A stretch of 64,000 bases of DNA from JAAYXS01 sp043820985 (GCA_043820985.1 JBDRDH010000213.1:11282-75281), one strand, 5' to 3'; shown: positions 43,491 through 52,628, counted from the stretch's first letter. The notes: generated by a model not told the origin, from the sequence alone. Made by a program: numbers and translations.

Positions 43491-44192
43491 GTGACCAGCG
43501 ATACACAACAGCAGGTTTACTGGGAGCGGGAACATGACTTCCGGGGCTACCAGCACCCGGTAGTTGAGTTCTTCGCCCGGCAGCGCATTAACTGTGTCAT
43601 GGCCAACTGGCTTGATCTGGAGCAGGTCGATAGCGCCCTGGACGTCGGGTGCGGCGACGGCTTCTCCACCTTCTATGTCAGCCAGCGTATTCCCGAGATT
43701 TCCGCGGTGGATCGCTCGACGCATATGCTGGATCGGCATCCCTTGCGCCACACCCGGCGTTTGTACCAGGCCGATGCCCGCCAGTTGCCTTTCGAGGATA
43801 ACCACTTCGACCTGGTCTATGGCTGGGAAATCCTGCACCACATCGCCGACCCGTGTGACGTGCTGCGTGAGATGATGCGCGTCAGCCGGCGTTATGTGCT
43901 AGTGGCCGAACCCAACCGTAATAATCCGGCCCAGTTTGCCTTCGCCCTGGCTGATTCCGAGCACCGCTGGGTTTTGCGTTACAGCCTGGCTTTTATGCGC
44001 CGCATCTTCGAGCGCGCGGGATTGTCCGTGCTCCAGGCGCGTACTGGCGGCTGGATCTTCCCAAACAAGACGCCACGACTGTTATTACCGGTCCTGCGCC
44101 GACTGCCATACTTCTGGCCACTGGGTATTACCAACTGGGTTCTCGGGCGCAAAGATACGCTCGTGAAGAACAATTCGCCGGAGGCCCCATGA
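43491..44192 (+). CDS. SAM-dependent methyltransferase
   Basis: 233 residues from a GTG. The Rossmann fold is of the type-11 class: motif I ALDVGCGDGFST (about 49-60), ISAVDRSTHM, ADARQLPFEDNHFDLVYGWEILHHIADP, then a C-terminal part with basic and aromatic residues (FMRRIFERAGL, WIFPNKTPRLLLPVLRRLPYFWPLG). It overlaps the radical SAM gene by four bases (ATGA), so the two are coupled. The operon is divergent from the glycosyltransferase operon, with 256 bases between the start codons, and may serve the same pathway. Confidence 0.88.
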   Translation: MTSDTQQQVYWEREHDFRGYQHPVVEFFARQRINCVMANWLDLEQVDSALDVGCGDGFSTFYVSQRIPEISAVDRSTHMLDRHPLRHTRRLYQADARQLPFEDNHFDLVYGWEILHHIADPCDVLREMMRVSRRYVLVAEPNRNNPAQFAFALADSEHRWVLRYSLAFMRRIFERAGLSVLQARTGGWIFPNKTPRLLLPVLRRLPYFWPLGITNWVLGRKDTLVKNNSPEAP

Positions 44193-45796
44193 ATCCCGTC
44201 CGCCCCGCCACTCCCGGCGTGGATATCGTCCTGATCAATCCCCCCTCCACGACTGAACAGGAATTTGGCCTGCTGAGTGGCGGCGGCGCGCCGCGGCCGC
44301 CTTTGAACCTGCTGAATCTCGGAGCCCTGTTGATCCAACATGGCTATCGGGTGGCGATCGTGGACGGTCCGGTGCTGACGACCGGCCTGGATGGTGTCGT
44401 GGAACACGTGGTCGCGTCGGCGCCACGCTTCATTGGCATAACGTCCATGACGGCCTTTATTCATGCCAGTGGGGCGCTGGCGGCTAGGCTTAAACACCGA
44501 CTGCCTGACGTGCCGATCATCATCGGGGGCATCCATGTCAGCACCCTGCCGGAGGAAACACTCGAACTATTCCCGGCGTTCGACGTGGGCGTGGTGGGGG
44601 AAGGTGACGTTACCCTGGTGGAACTGCTCCAGGCAATTGAGCAAGGACAGACGCTGACCGGCGTGCCTGGCCTGGTGGTACGCGCTCCCTCCGGCCCCCG
44701 GCGTACGTTGCCCCGGCAACTGATTGCCGATCTGGATGTGCTGCCGCTGCCAGCGTGGGAGCTGTTGCCGGACTACGTCACGACCTACCAGCCCACGGTC
44801 TCGCGCCGCACCCGGCTGCCATCGGCCTATGTCGTGACCTCGCGCGGTTGTCCGTTTCGTTGCACTTTCTGCAACAACGTTGTGCATGGTCGGCGCTTCC
44901 GCAGCTACAGCGTGTCCTACATCATGCGCATGATCGATCACCTCGTGGAACATTACGGTATCCGCGATGTGACGATCTATGATGAAAACCTGGCATTGCG
45001 CCGTAGTCGCATAGTCGAGTTGTGTCAGCGCATGCGGGCATCGGGTTATGACCTGACCTGGTCGTGTGATGCCCGGGCCGACTCAGTGGATGAAGAAGTG
45101 TTGGCCATGATGCACGCGGCCGGTTGTCGCTCGATCTGGTACGGCATGGAAAGTGGTAATCCCGCGATACTCAAACGTTACGACAAGAGTATTACCCTGG
45201 AAAAGCTGGAAACCGCGGCACGGCTCACTCACCAGCATGGCATCAAGGCCTGTGGCTCGTTCATCATCGCCGGTCCGAGTGAAACACCCCAGACTATCAA
45301 GGACACGATACGCTTTGCCCGCCGCCTGCCCCTGGCTCATTTTGTCCCTTTTTTCTATACCCCCGTGCCCGGCACGCCAGACTATTCGGACATCGAACAG
45401 TATGGCACCGCCGACCTCGATTACCGCTCGGCAACCATGACCCGTCCCACTTTCGCGCCCCATGGGATGACCTTCGCGGATGTGCGCTACTGGTACATGC
45501 GCGCTACCTTGTCCTGGTACGCGCGGCCGTCGGCGGTCTGGCGCATGTTGCGCGAGATGGGACCGCGGAGTCTGTTGAAAACCGGGTTTTTATTCATCTG
45601 GCGCGGGGCCGCGGCATGGCTGCCTCATCGGGAGCGGCGGTCCGTGTCCACACAGGTCGAACAAGCCGAGTTGAATTACACGCGGTTGCCGGCACCGCTG
45701 CTGATGCAACCAGGTGAGTCACCTCCGTCGGCCGATCAAATGTTTGCCGAAGCGACTTTATCCAGCACGGCGGGCAGCACTTCGAACAGCCGCTGA
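44189..45796 (+). CDS. B12-binding-domain radical SAM protein
   Basis: 535 residues. The N-terminal part (about 10-160) has the Rossmann-like cobalamin-binding layout (VLINPPS, LGALLIQHGYRVAIVDG, FIGITSMTA, IIIGGIHVSTLPEE, VVGEGD). A radical SAM core follows, with the CxxxCxxC cluster as SRGCPFRCTFCNN (about 222-230). Further core features are YDENLAL, WSCDARADSVD, WYGMESGNP and GSFIIAGPSET. The family includes methylases and bond-forming enzymes acting on lipids and tetrapyrroles. With the coupled methyltransferase and the neighbouring glycosyltransferase, lipid or glycolipid modification is plausible. The 3' end overlaps the convergent cysteine desulfurase gene by 61 bases. Confidence 0.9.
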   Translation: MNPVRPATPGVDIVLINPPSTTEQEFGLLSGGGAPRPPLNLLNLGALLIQHGYRVAIVDGPVLTTGLDGVVEHVVASAPRFIGITSMTAFIHASGALAARLKHRLPDVPIIIGGIHVSTLPEETLELFPAFDVGVVGEGDVTLVELLQAIEQGQTLTGVPGLVVRAPSGPRRTLPRQLIADLDVLPLPAWELLPDYVTTYQPTVSRRTRLPSAYVVTSRGCPFRCTFCNNVVHGRRFRSYSVSYIMRMIDHLVEHYGIRDVTIYDENLALRRSRIVELCQRMRASGYDLTWSCDARADSVDEEVLAMMHAAGCRSIWYGMESGNPAILKRYDKSITLEKLETAARLTHQHGIKACGSFIIAGPSETPQTIKDTIRFARRLPLAHFVPFFYTPVPGTPDYSDIEQYGTADLDYRSATMTRPTFAPHGMTFADVRYWYMRATLSWYARPSAVWRMLREMGPRSLLKTGFLFIWRGAAAWLPHRERRSVSTQVEQAELNYTRLPAPLLMQPGESPPSADQMFAEATLSSTAGSTSNSR

Positions 45797-46887
45797 ACAT
45801 CCGCGCCGGTATTGAAGCGTCCGAATGAAAACCGGATCTCGCCCTGGGCTGTGTGTGGATCGGTGCCCATCGCCAGCAGTACGTGTGAAGGTTCGACCGA
45901 GCCACTACTACACGCGGATCCGCTCGAGACGCAGATACCCGACTCACTGAGCAGTAGCAGAATCGCCTCGGAGCTCAAGCCCGGAAAACACACGCAACAG
46001 GTATTCGGCAAGCGCTCGGTACCTTCACCGAGCACATATATGTCTGGGTAGCGCCGCTTCAACTCCACCTCGAACTCATTTCGCATTGTTTTGATCTTGT
46101 CATTCGTCTCGTTCATCGACTCGGCGAGTAGCGCGCAGGCCGCTCCCAACCCGATGATGCCGGGCGCGTTTAACGTGCCGCCACGCCGGCCACGCTCCTG
46201 TCCGCCGCCAATCATCAGCGGCCGTAGTGGCGTGCCACGACGGACATATAACGCCCCGACGCCCTTGGGGCCATAGATCTTGTGGCTGCTGAGTGAGAGC
46301 AGATTGACGCCCAGATCATCGACGTTGACGGGCATCTTGCCCAGCGCGTTCACCGCATCAGTGTGTACGGGGACTTTATGTTCCTTCGCGATCGCGCATA
46401 CCTGCCGCACGGGCAGCACCACTCCGGTTTCGTTGTTGGCGAGCATGATCGAGATCAGGGCGGTATCGGCGCGCAGGCTGTCAGCCAGTTGGGTCAGGTC
46501 GAGCCGGCCCTGCTCGTCAACTCCGATCTTGGTCACTGCGTAGCCCTGACGTTCGAAATATTCGCATGGCTCGAAAATAGCATGATGTTCGACAGCGGAG
46601 ATGACTACGTGCTTCTTGCTGGGCCGTGCCGCCAGCACTCCGCGCAGGGCCGCATTGTCCGCCTCGGTGCCACCGCTCGTGAAGATTATTTCGCTGTCCC
46701 GGGCGCCGATCAGTTTGGCCACGCAGGCGCGAGCTTCTTCGATCTTCCCGGCCACTTGAGCGCCGAAATGGTGCACGCTGGAGGGATTGCCGTAGAGTTC
46801 GCCAAGCAGCGGTGTCATGGCCTCCACCACGCGTGGATCCACGCGCGTGGTGGCATTATTATCAAGGTAGGTAACCGGTGAACTCAT
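45736..46887 (-). CDS. nifS: cysteine desulfurase, NifS/IscS family
   Basis: 383 residues. This PLP enzyme takes sulfur from cysteine for Fe-S clusters and other thio-cofactors. It has YLDNNATTRVDP at the N-terminus, TSGGTEADNAA, AVEHHA, HTDAVNALGK, the PLP Lys203 in SSHKIYGPKG and the catalytic Cys326 in SSGSACSSG, followed by EPSHVL. The loop (GSACSSGSVEPSHV) and overall length are of group I (NifS-like). Its promoter side faces the unknown gene ending 22 bases upstream, so the two are probably co-transcribed. No scaffold gene (iscU/nifU) is in the window. The symbol is by family only. Confidence 0.94.
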   Translation of the reverse strand: MSSPVTYLDNNATTRVDPRVVEAMTPLLGELYGNPSSVHHFGAQVAGKIEEARACVAKLIGARDSEIIFTSGGTEADNAALRGVLAARPSKKHVVISAVEHHAIFEPCEYFERQGYAVTKIGVDEQGRLDLTQLADSLRADTALISIMLANNETGVVLPVRQVCAIAKEHKVPVHTDAVNALGKMPVNVDDLGVNLLSLSSHKIYGPKGVGALYVRRGTPLRPLMIGGGQERGRRGGTLNAPGIIGLGAACALLAESMNETNDKIKTMRNEFEVELKRRYPDIYVLGEGTERLPNTCCVCFPGLSSEAILLLLSESGICVSSGSACSSGSVEPSHVLLAMGTDPHTAQGEIRFSFGRFNTGADVQRLFEVLPAVLDKVASANI

Positions 46888-46909
46888 TACACCTTCCTGT
46901 CGGGAATCG

Positions 46910-47659
46910 TCAATTATGGCTGGCGATGCCGTCTCGTAACGGTTGTACGATCAGTGGCATAATCCGGCTGGCGACCAGGTCCTGGCCGATTGAGAGCAAC
47001 TCGTCATGTACGCTAACCAGGCCCTGGGGGGGCTCCTGTCGGAAATCGCGACTGATATTCAGGCATACACTTAACAATTGGGGCTCATATTCACTCGAAC
47101 GCACTTCGCTCATCGACGTGCGACTGCGGATTTCCAGGTAGGCCTGTGTGCGGCAGTCGTCGGTCAACGCCACCCCGACGCACGGTCGGCAATCAATCAC
47201 ACGCCGGTGGTTGCCGAGGAGGGCCGTATGCAACGGTCCGTCGCCCAATAATGTTTCGGCGACCAACTCGTCGTGGTTGCCCGAGTACTCCAGATCAAAA
47301 TTGTAAACCACTTCGAGATTATCGTAGTCAAGATCACTCAGAGACAGGTGGCAGGGGGCCTGGATCAGAATCAGTTCGGCGAATTCCGCGACTATTACGG
47401 GTTCCGCCGGATTAAAGCAGCCAAATCTCAGGCTGTTATTATCCAATCGCAGGAATCGCCGTTGCCCATCCTCGAGCGGTGTTTCGTCGAATAGCAGGGA
47501 ATCATCGTCCCGTCGGCGCAGGCGTACCAGACGCGGGTATTTCACTCGTAACCGCTCAAAAAAGTGCAGCAGGGTCTCCCGGGCGGGTGCCAGCTCAAGC
47601 TTAAAGCTGACGCGCGCCATGACATTGAATTCATCGCATAGCGTGGCAAAGGCCCACAT
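46910..47659 (-). CDS. protein of unknown function upstream of nifS
   Basis: 249 residues. No family recognised. There is no signal peptide or membrane helix. The N-terminal half alternates basic and hydrophobic residues (FERLRVKYPRLVRLRRRDDDSLLF); the middle is acidic (LSDLDYDNLEVVYNFDLEY) and may be beta-rich. The ATG at 47659 has GGAGG upstream. It ends 22 bases before nifS on the same strand. Neither cysteine motifs nor a metal site stand out, so a link to sulfur metabolism rests only on position. Confidence 0.65.
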   Translation of the reverse strand: MWAFATLCDEFNVMARVSFKLELAPARETLLHFFERLRVKYPRLVRLRRRDDDSLLFDETPLEDGQRRFLRLDNNSLRFGCFNPAEPVIVAEFAELILIQAPCHLSLSDLDYDNLEVVYNFDLEYSGNHDELVAETLLGDGPLHTALLGNHRRVIDCRPCVGVALTDDCRTQAYLEIRSRTSMSEVRSSEYEPQLLSVCLNISRDFRQEPPQGLVSVHDELLSIGQDLVASRIMPLIVQPLRDGIASHN

Positions 47660-47792
47660 GATGCCAAACCTCCGTATTCCCTGGGTTGTGCACTACCGGC
47701 ACCACCAGATATTATCCCCCCAGATCAGCATGGGGTAAACGTGGCGCCGAAAGTCGTTGGCGTGGCACCTAGACGGGAAATGGTGGTAACCT

Positions 47793-48965
47793 ATGTCCAA
47801 TACAGTGTTTGATGATGCCCGCTTGATTACGCGACACATCTCGGCCTGGCGAAGGTATCTGCATGCCAATCCGGAACTTAGCGGGCAGGAGCGGATGACC
47901 GCGGGCTTCCTGGCAGGTGAGCTGCGCAAGATCGATCTGAAACCCGAGGAAAATATCGGCGACACCTGGGGCTTATCCGCCACCCTGCGGATTGACGATC
48001 GGCCAGCGGTGGCCCTGAGGGCCGACATGGATGCTCTGCCGGTGAGCGAGCAGACGGGGCTCGAGTTTGCCTCCACAAAGAATGGGGTGATGCATGCCTG
48101 CGGGCACGATGCGCATATGGCCATGCTGTTGGGGGCGGCGGTCCTGCTGCGGCAACGCGCGCGGGAACTGAAACGCTCGGTCAAACTCATCTTCCAACCA
48201 CACGAAGAACTGTATCCCGGTGGGGCGTCGGCGATGATTGCGGGGGGCGTCCTGGCCGATGTCGAGTCCATCCTGGGATTGCATATCTGGTCGCAACTGC
48301 CTACCGGCACAATAGGTACGCGTATTGGCCCCTTCATGTCCAGCGTCAACGATATTGAGATGGAGATCGAAGGTAAGGGGGGCCACGCGGCTATGCCGCA
48401 TGAGTGCATCGACCCGATCGTCGTGGCGGCCCAGATCATCAATGCCTTGCAGACCGCCGTCAGCCGGTCGATTTCCATGACTGATAATGCGATTGTCTCG
48501 ATTACCACAATGAAGGCCGGGAGTGCGTACAACATTATCCCGCCGACGGCCCATCTGAGTGGGACTATTCGTACTTTGAACGAGGCGGTCCGCGCACGCG
48601 TCTGTACACGTGTTTGTGAGATCGCCGAGGGTATCGCGGGGGCTAACAGAGCCACCGCGCGGGTTGAGATCAAGCCGGGCTACCCGGTGACCGTTAACGA
48701 CGAAAACGTGGTCAAGCGTGTCCGGGTTGCGGCTAGGAAATTAGGAGTCTCTGAGGAGGGTCTACTTGACCTGGACGCCCAGGGTGGCGGAGAAGACTTC
48801 GCCTATTACGGCCAGCAGATTCCAGCGGCACTTGTGTTCCTCGGTGGCGGTAGCGTCCAGGAAGGTGGATCCTATCCTCATCATCATCCGCGCTTCGATA
48901 TAAACGAAGCCGCTTTACCACTCGGCGCGGCTTTGCTGGCGCAGTACGCTTTGCAAACGGAGTAA
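47793..48965 (+). CDS. M20 family amidohydrolase (N-acyl-amino-acid / hippurate hydrolase type)
   Basis: 390 residues. Peptidase M20D family: catalytic-metal motifs RRYLHANPELSGQE, ALRADMDALPV, GVMHACGHDAHMAMLLG, IFQPHEELYPGGASAMI, ILGLHIW and, near the end, GGEDFAYYGQQIPAALVFLG with SYPHHHPRFDINEAAL. A dimerisation domain lies in between (about 180-290, GKGGHAAMPHECIDPIV). These enzymes hydrolyse amides such as N-acetyl-amino acids, hippurate or indole-acetyl amino acids; which one cannot be told. The small zinc-ribbon gene follows after 4 bases. Confidence 0.93.
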   Translation: MSNTVFDDARLITRHISAWRRYLHANPELSGQERMTAGFLAGELRKIDLKPEENIGDTWGLSATLRIDDRPAVALRADMDALPVSEQTGLEFASTKNGVMHACGHDAHMAMLLGAAVLLRQRARELKRSVKLIFQPHEELYPGGASAMIAGGVLADVESILGLHIWSQLPTGTIGTRIGPFMSSVNDIEMEIEGKGGHAAMPHECIDPIVVAAQIINALQTAVSRSISMTDNAIVSITTMKAGSAYNIIPPTAHLSGTIRTLNEAVRARVCTRVCEIAEGIAGANRATARVEIKPGYPVTVNDENVVKRVRVAARKLGVSEEGLLDLDAQGGGEDFAYYGQQIPAALVFLGGGSVQEGGSYPHHHPRFDINEAALPLGAALLAQYALQTE

Positions 48966-48969
48966 GGCG

Positions 48970-49182
48970 ATGATAGCGAAACGTAGCAATGGCCAGGACC
49001 AGGATGATCCACGCCAGCCGGAGAAGCCCGCCGATGGTGAGCCGGCTTCAGCGGAAGGAGGTCAGCAGCGCACAGAGCATTGTCCTTTATGTGGCGCGGT
49101 TCTGGATTGTGTCCATTGTGAACTGATCTGCCCGAATTGCGGCTACCGCGAAGATTGCTCGGACATCTTCCCGGCATCGTGA
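48970..49182 (+). CDS. small zinc-ribbon protein
   Basis: 70 residues. A polar, Gln/Pro/Glu-rich N-terminal half is followed by a zinc ribbon: CPLCG (about residues 38-42), a CVHC pair, CPNCGYREDCS. With GGAG just upstream and only 4 bases after the M20 gene, it is probably translated from the same transcript. It is the last gene before the nrdJ promoter, and nrdJ ends in a similar cysteine ribbon (CPQCGG...CLKC). This similarity is probably just a common zinc-ribbon pattern. Confidence 0.7.
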   Translation: MIAKRSNGQDQDDPRQPEKPADGEPASAEGGQQRTEHCPLCGAVLDCVHCELICPNCGYREDCSDIFPAS

Positions 49183-49285
49183 GCGCCGCCGGCTTTGTTG
49201 AGCGGTTCTTTGGGGGATAACAATACAGTTAAGTTTGGTTATTGTAAGGGCGCAGTGGAAGCCGGGGGCACAAACCATATAAAAA

Positions 49286-49301
49286 CCCCCATATATAGTG
49301 C
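49286..49301 (+). promoter_or_regulatory. NrdR box, distal (candidate)
   Basis: The 16-mer CCCCCATATATAGTGC fits the NrdR consensus acaCwAtATaTwGtgt at most core positions: C4, ATATAT and GtG all match. It lies 87 bases (centre to centre) upstream of the promoter-proximal box. Confidence 0.6.
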
Positions 49302-49365
49302 ATAACTTTTTTTCAGTCACAATCCAAGGTATGTACACGACTTGAAGCGAAGTTCCTGATTCACT

Positions 49366-49394
49366 TTGACGACCACTATATATTGGGTTATATT
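49366..49394 (+). promoter_or_regulatory. sigma-70-type promoter of nrdJ with a NrdR box as its spacer
   Basis: The -35 element TTGACG (49366-49371) and the -10 element TATATT (49389-49394) are separated by 17 bases, 49372-49388. The last 16 of these (CCACTATATATTGGGT, 49373-49388) match the NrdR-box consensus in 13 of 16 positions. Bound NrdR would occlude RNA polymerase. The start point should be near 49401, leaving a leader of about 115 bases. Confidence 0.75.
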
Positions 49395-49515
49395 CAAGGT
49401 TGCCCCCCCAGATATGGCCACCAACATTCCGGCCCTCTCAGGTGGTTGATGGAGTGGGTTAAAGATCGATTTCTCGTCGCGCTCTATGGTCCTTCTGGGG
49501 AGAGGAAGATCGCAT

Positions 49516-52500
49516 ATGACAGCAAAAAACATGGATGGTCTGCTGCCGAGTGAGCGGTTCAAGGACGAGCCAGAGTTAACGGAAAACGGCCACAAAGTAC
49601 TCGCGGCTCGCTATCTCAAAAAGAACGAAGCCGGAGAGTGCATTGAAACTCCAGGTGTACTATTTCATCGCGTGGCCGACACGATTGCGAATGTTGAGCT
49701 GGAATACGGCGCCTCGGAGAATGAGCGGCAGGAATGGGGGCACCGCTTTTATACCCTCATGACCAGCGGCAAGTTCATGCCCAACTCACCGACCTTGATG
49801 AACGCCGGTCGTGAGATGGGCATGCTCTCGGCCTGCTTTGTGTTGCCGGTGCGCGACTCGGTAGTCGATATCTTCAACAGCATCAAGCATACCGCGCTGA
49901 TTCAGAAGGCTGGCGGCGGTACCGGTTTTGCTTTTGATGAGCTGCGCCCCACGGGTGACTATATCAAGTCCAGTGGCGGCACTACCAGCGGTCCGATCAG
50001 TTTCTGGCGCGCCTTTAGCGAAGCCACGAACGCCATTCAACAGGGCGCGTTCCGCCGGGGTGCCAACATGGGGATGATGTACATTCATCATCCGGATATC
50101 CTGAAGTTCCTGCATGCCAAACAGGATTTGAAACAGTTCAATAATTACAACATCTCGGTGAAGGTCACCGACACCTGGATGGAGGAATTTCGGGCCGATC
50201 CGGATTCGCCCCACGTCGTGCGCAATCCTCGTAATGGCATGGCTTTCGTCATCCCGCGCGACGTCGATATCTGGGAATCCAACACGCGCGATCTGATTGA
50301 AGTGGACTGTGTGGAACCAATCCCGGAGTCCTCAAAGGAAACTTACTATACCACGCCACGTCTGACAGGCACGCTCTCAAAAGAGCTTATGGAACAGGTT
50401 TACTCCAAGCAGCACGTCTGGGACATCGTGGTTCGCAATGCGTGGCAGACCGGCGAACCCGGCGTAGTCTTCATGGATCGCATTAACCGCTACAATCCCA
50501 CCCCGAAGGTAGGACGCATCGAGGCCACTAATCCCTGTGGGGAGCAGCCCTTACTGCCATACGAAGCCTGTAATCTGGGCAGTATTAATCTCGGCAGGTT
50601 CGTCCGGAACGCCTGTACGGCGGCGGCGGATGTCGATTGGGAAGCACTCCGCGAGACAGTCGAGGTGGCCACGCGTTTTCTGGACAACGTGATCGACGCG
50701 AACAACTACCCACTGCCCGAGATCGAGAGTATCTGCCACGCCAACCGCAAAATTGGCCTGGGCATCATGGGCTTTGCCGACGCGCTCTACCAACTTGGGA
50801 TCGCGTACAACAGCGAGGGGGGTGTCGCCTGGGGTGAGCGCTTCATGAAGTTCATTAACGATGAAGGCCACCGCTGTAGTGAGGAGCTGGCCCGTGAACG
50901 GGGATGTTTCCCCAATTGGAAGGGCAGCATCTGGCAAAGCCAGCATAAGCGCCTGATGCGTAATGCGGCGGTCACCACGGTGGCTCCCACGGGCACAATC
51001 AGCATTATCGCCAACTGTTCGGGTGGGGTGGAACCGCTGTTCGCCCTGGCTTTCCAGCGGAATGTGTTGCGCGATCAGTCCGCGGGCGACAAGCCCCTGG
51101 TGGAAGTCAACGCGACTTTCCGCCGGGTAGCCGATCGCCTGGGCGTCTTGAGCGACGAATTACTGGAGGACCTGATCGAGAAGGGTTCGCTGCATGACAT
51201 CGAGGGCATCCCGGAGGATCTGCGCCGGGTATTTGTTTGTGCCCACGACATTGCGCCGGTATGGCACATGCGGATGCAGGCCGCGTTTCAACGGCATTGC
51301 GACTCTTCCATCAGCAAAACCATCAATTTCGCGCAGGATGCCACCCCGGAAGACGTCCAGAAGATCTACGACCTGGCGTACGAATTGGGCTGTAAGGGCG
51401 TGACGGTCTACCGTGATGGATGTCGCGCGATGCAGCCCATGGCGTTGAAAAAGGAGGATGGTGTCGAGGAAACCACCAAAGAATTGCTGGCTACTGTGAA
51501 TACTCCCAGCCAGCCAGCGCCGCCTGCTCGGGATGCGCCAGTGCAGCAACGCATTGAGCCGGCCGACTTACCCGAGATCGTCAGCGGTCTGCGTATCCGC
51601 CAGATGACGCCCTTCGGCAACATGCACGTCAAGATCACGGTTGACTTGCGATCGGACCGGGAATTGGAGGTGTTCGCCCAGTTGGGCAAGGGCGGAGACG
51701 TCGCCACCAGTGACCTGGAGGCCATTTGCCGCATGATCTCATTGTGGCTGCGGGCTGGGGGCGCGCTGCGCTTGGTTATCAAGCAGCTCGAGGGCATTGG
51801 CTCGTCCTTGCAGATCCCCACCCGTTCCGGACGAATCATGTCACTGGGTGATGGTCTGGCGTGTGCCCTGAAGAAATACACACGGGCCAAGGATCGCTTC
51901 GGCCTGCGCTCGTTGCTGCTAGGGGAAATCGATCTTGGCGAGTTGGATAATCCCCACCCCGCGCCTCATACGCGCGCGGCAGCCGCCGTCGATCGCACAA
52001 TTGGCTCCATACAGGCACCTTCCGTAACTCCAGAGCCAGCCAAGCCCACGACTCAGGGCGGTAATGGTGGCAATGGCGGCGGCAATCCGTCAATGATGAA
52101 GCGCATGGACGACGCCCTGGATGAAGGGATTGATAAACGGCAGATTGGCCGCTCGTCCACGCGTATCGCGGAATCGTTCGAACGCCAGGCTCAAGAGCGC
52201 GCCGCGACCACCATGCGCGCCGATCATGCCGGCAATAAAGCCAATAGCATTGACAGCGCGTTCACCAGCGAGGTTGGCCGTGTGACAGCGCTGGCAGAGC
52301 TGCATGACAACTTACAGACGGCGGTGGAGACTATCGAAATTACCACCGAGACCGAGATAATCGAGCCCATCACCGAGGTGAAAGGCACTGTCAGGGAAGC
52401 CCATACGCGGGATCTGAAGGAAGTGCTGGGTACGGTTCGACACCATCATGATGCCGCCTCGCATTATGTGCTGAAGTGCCCGCAATGTGGCGGCCTGATC

Positions 52501-52557
52501 GCCCGTCAGGAAGGCTGCCTGAAGTGCGCCAGCGAGTGCGGCTGGGCAGCCTGCTGA
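49516..52557 (+). CDS. nrdJ: adenosylcobalamin-dependent ribonucleotide reductase (class II)
   Basis: 1013 residues. NrdJ reduces ribonucleotides to deoxyribonucleotides using a B12-derived radical, independent of oxygen. The first 600 residues hold the ten-stranded barrel motifs: PNSPTLMNAGREMGMLSACFVLP, KAGGGTGFAFDELRP, GAFRRGANMGMM, the active-site loop TNPCGEQPLLPYEACNLGSINL, and TVAPTGTISIIANCSGGVEPLFAL. A TSCPD-type domain (about 700-790, MTPFGNMHVKITVDLRSDRE) and a helical linker follow, then a C-terminal ribbon (CPQCGG...CLKCASECGWAAC) that supplies the reducing cysteines. The ATG at 49516 has AGGAAG upstream. It is regulated, by inference, by NrdR through the two boxes upstream. Confidence 0.96.
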   Translation: MTAKNMDGLLPSERFKDEPELTENGHKVLAARYLKKNEAGECIETPGVLFHRVADTIANVELEYGASENERQEWGHRFYTLMTSGKFMPNSPTLMNAGREMGMLSACFVLPVRDSVVDIFNSIKHTALIQKAGGGTGFAFDELRPTGDYIKSSGGTTSGPISFWRAFSEATNAIQQGAFRRGANMGMMYIHHPDILKFLHAKQDLKQFNNYNISVKVTDTWMEEFRADPDSPHVVRNPRNGMAFVIPRDVDIWESNTRDLIEVDCVEPIPESSKETYYTTPRLTGTLSKELMEQVYSKQHVWDIVVRNAWQTGEPGVVFMDRINRYNPTPKVGRIEATNPCGEQPLLPYEACNLGSINLGRFVRNACTAAADVDWEALRETVEVATRFLDNVIDANNYPLPEIESICHANRKIGLGIMGFADALYQLGIAYNSEGGVAWGERFMKFINDEGHRCSEELARERGCFPNWKGSIWQSQHKRLMRNAAVTTVAPTGTISIIANCSGGVEPLFALAFQRNVLRDQSAGDKPLVEVNATFRRVADRLGVLSDELLEDLIEKGSLHDIEGIPEDLRRVFVCAHDIAPVWHMRMQAAFQRHCDSSISKTINFAQDATPEDVQKIYDLAYELGCKGVTVYRDGCRAMQPMALKKEDGVEETTKELLATVNTPSQPAPPARDAPVQQRIEPADLPEIVSGLRIRQMTPFGNMHVKITVDLRSDRELEVFAQLGKGGDVATSDLEAICRMISLWLRAGGALRLVIKQLEGIGSSLQIPTRSGRIMSLGDGLACALKKYTRAKDRFGLRSLLLGEIDLGELDNPHPAPHTRAAAAVDRTIGSIQAPSVTPEPAKPTTQGGNGGNGGGNPSMMKRMDDALDEGIDKRQIGRSSTRIAESFERQAQERAATTMRADHAGNKANSIDSAFTSEVGRVTALAELHDNLQTAVETIEITTETEIIEPITEVKGTVREAHTRDLKEVLGTVRHHHDAASHYVLKCPQCGGLIARQEGCLKCASECGWAAC

Positions 52558-52591
52558 CTAACGATCTGGAGCGAGGGAGTTTCAAGCGCGA

Positions 52592-52628
52592 ACAAGACCT
52601 GTGCCGACTATTCCGGCCCAGGTCTTGT
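52592..52628 (+). terminator. hairpin after nrdJ, probable transcript end
   Basis: A perfect 10-base stem, ACAAGACCTG and CAGGTCTTGT, with a 17-base loop, 35 bases after the nrdJ stop. The tail is ATTATGG rather than a clear T-tract, so it is not a textbook intrinsic terminator, but position and stem strength fit a transcript end. Confidence 0.55.

Larger units (their letters stand above)
49183..49515. other. nrdJ promoter and leader region
   Basis: No gene is visible. It holds two NrdR-box-like palindromes and a well-formed promoter, listed separately. I saw no cobalamin riboswitch. Confidence 0.6.

Noticed and set aside
49183..49515. cobalamin riboswitch before nrdJ
   Set aside because: No B12 box was found; the NrdR-type palindromes explain the region better.
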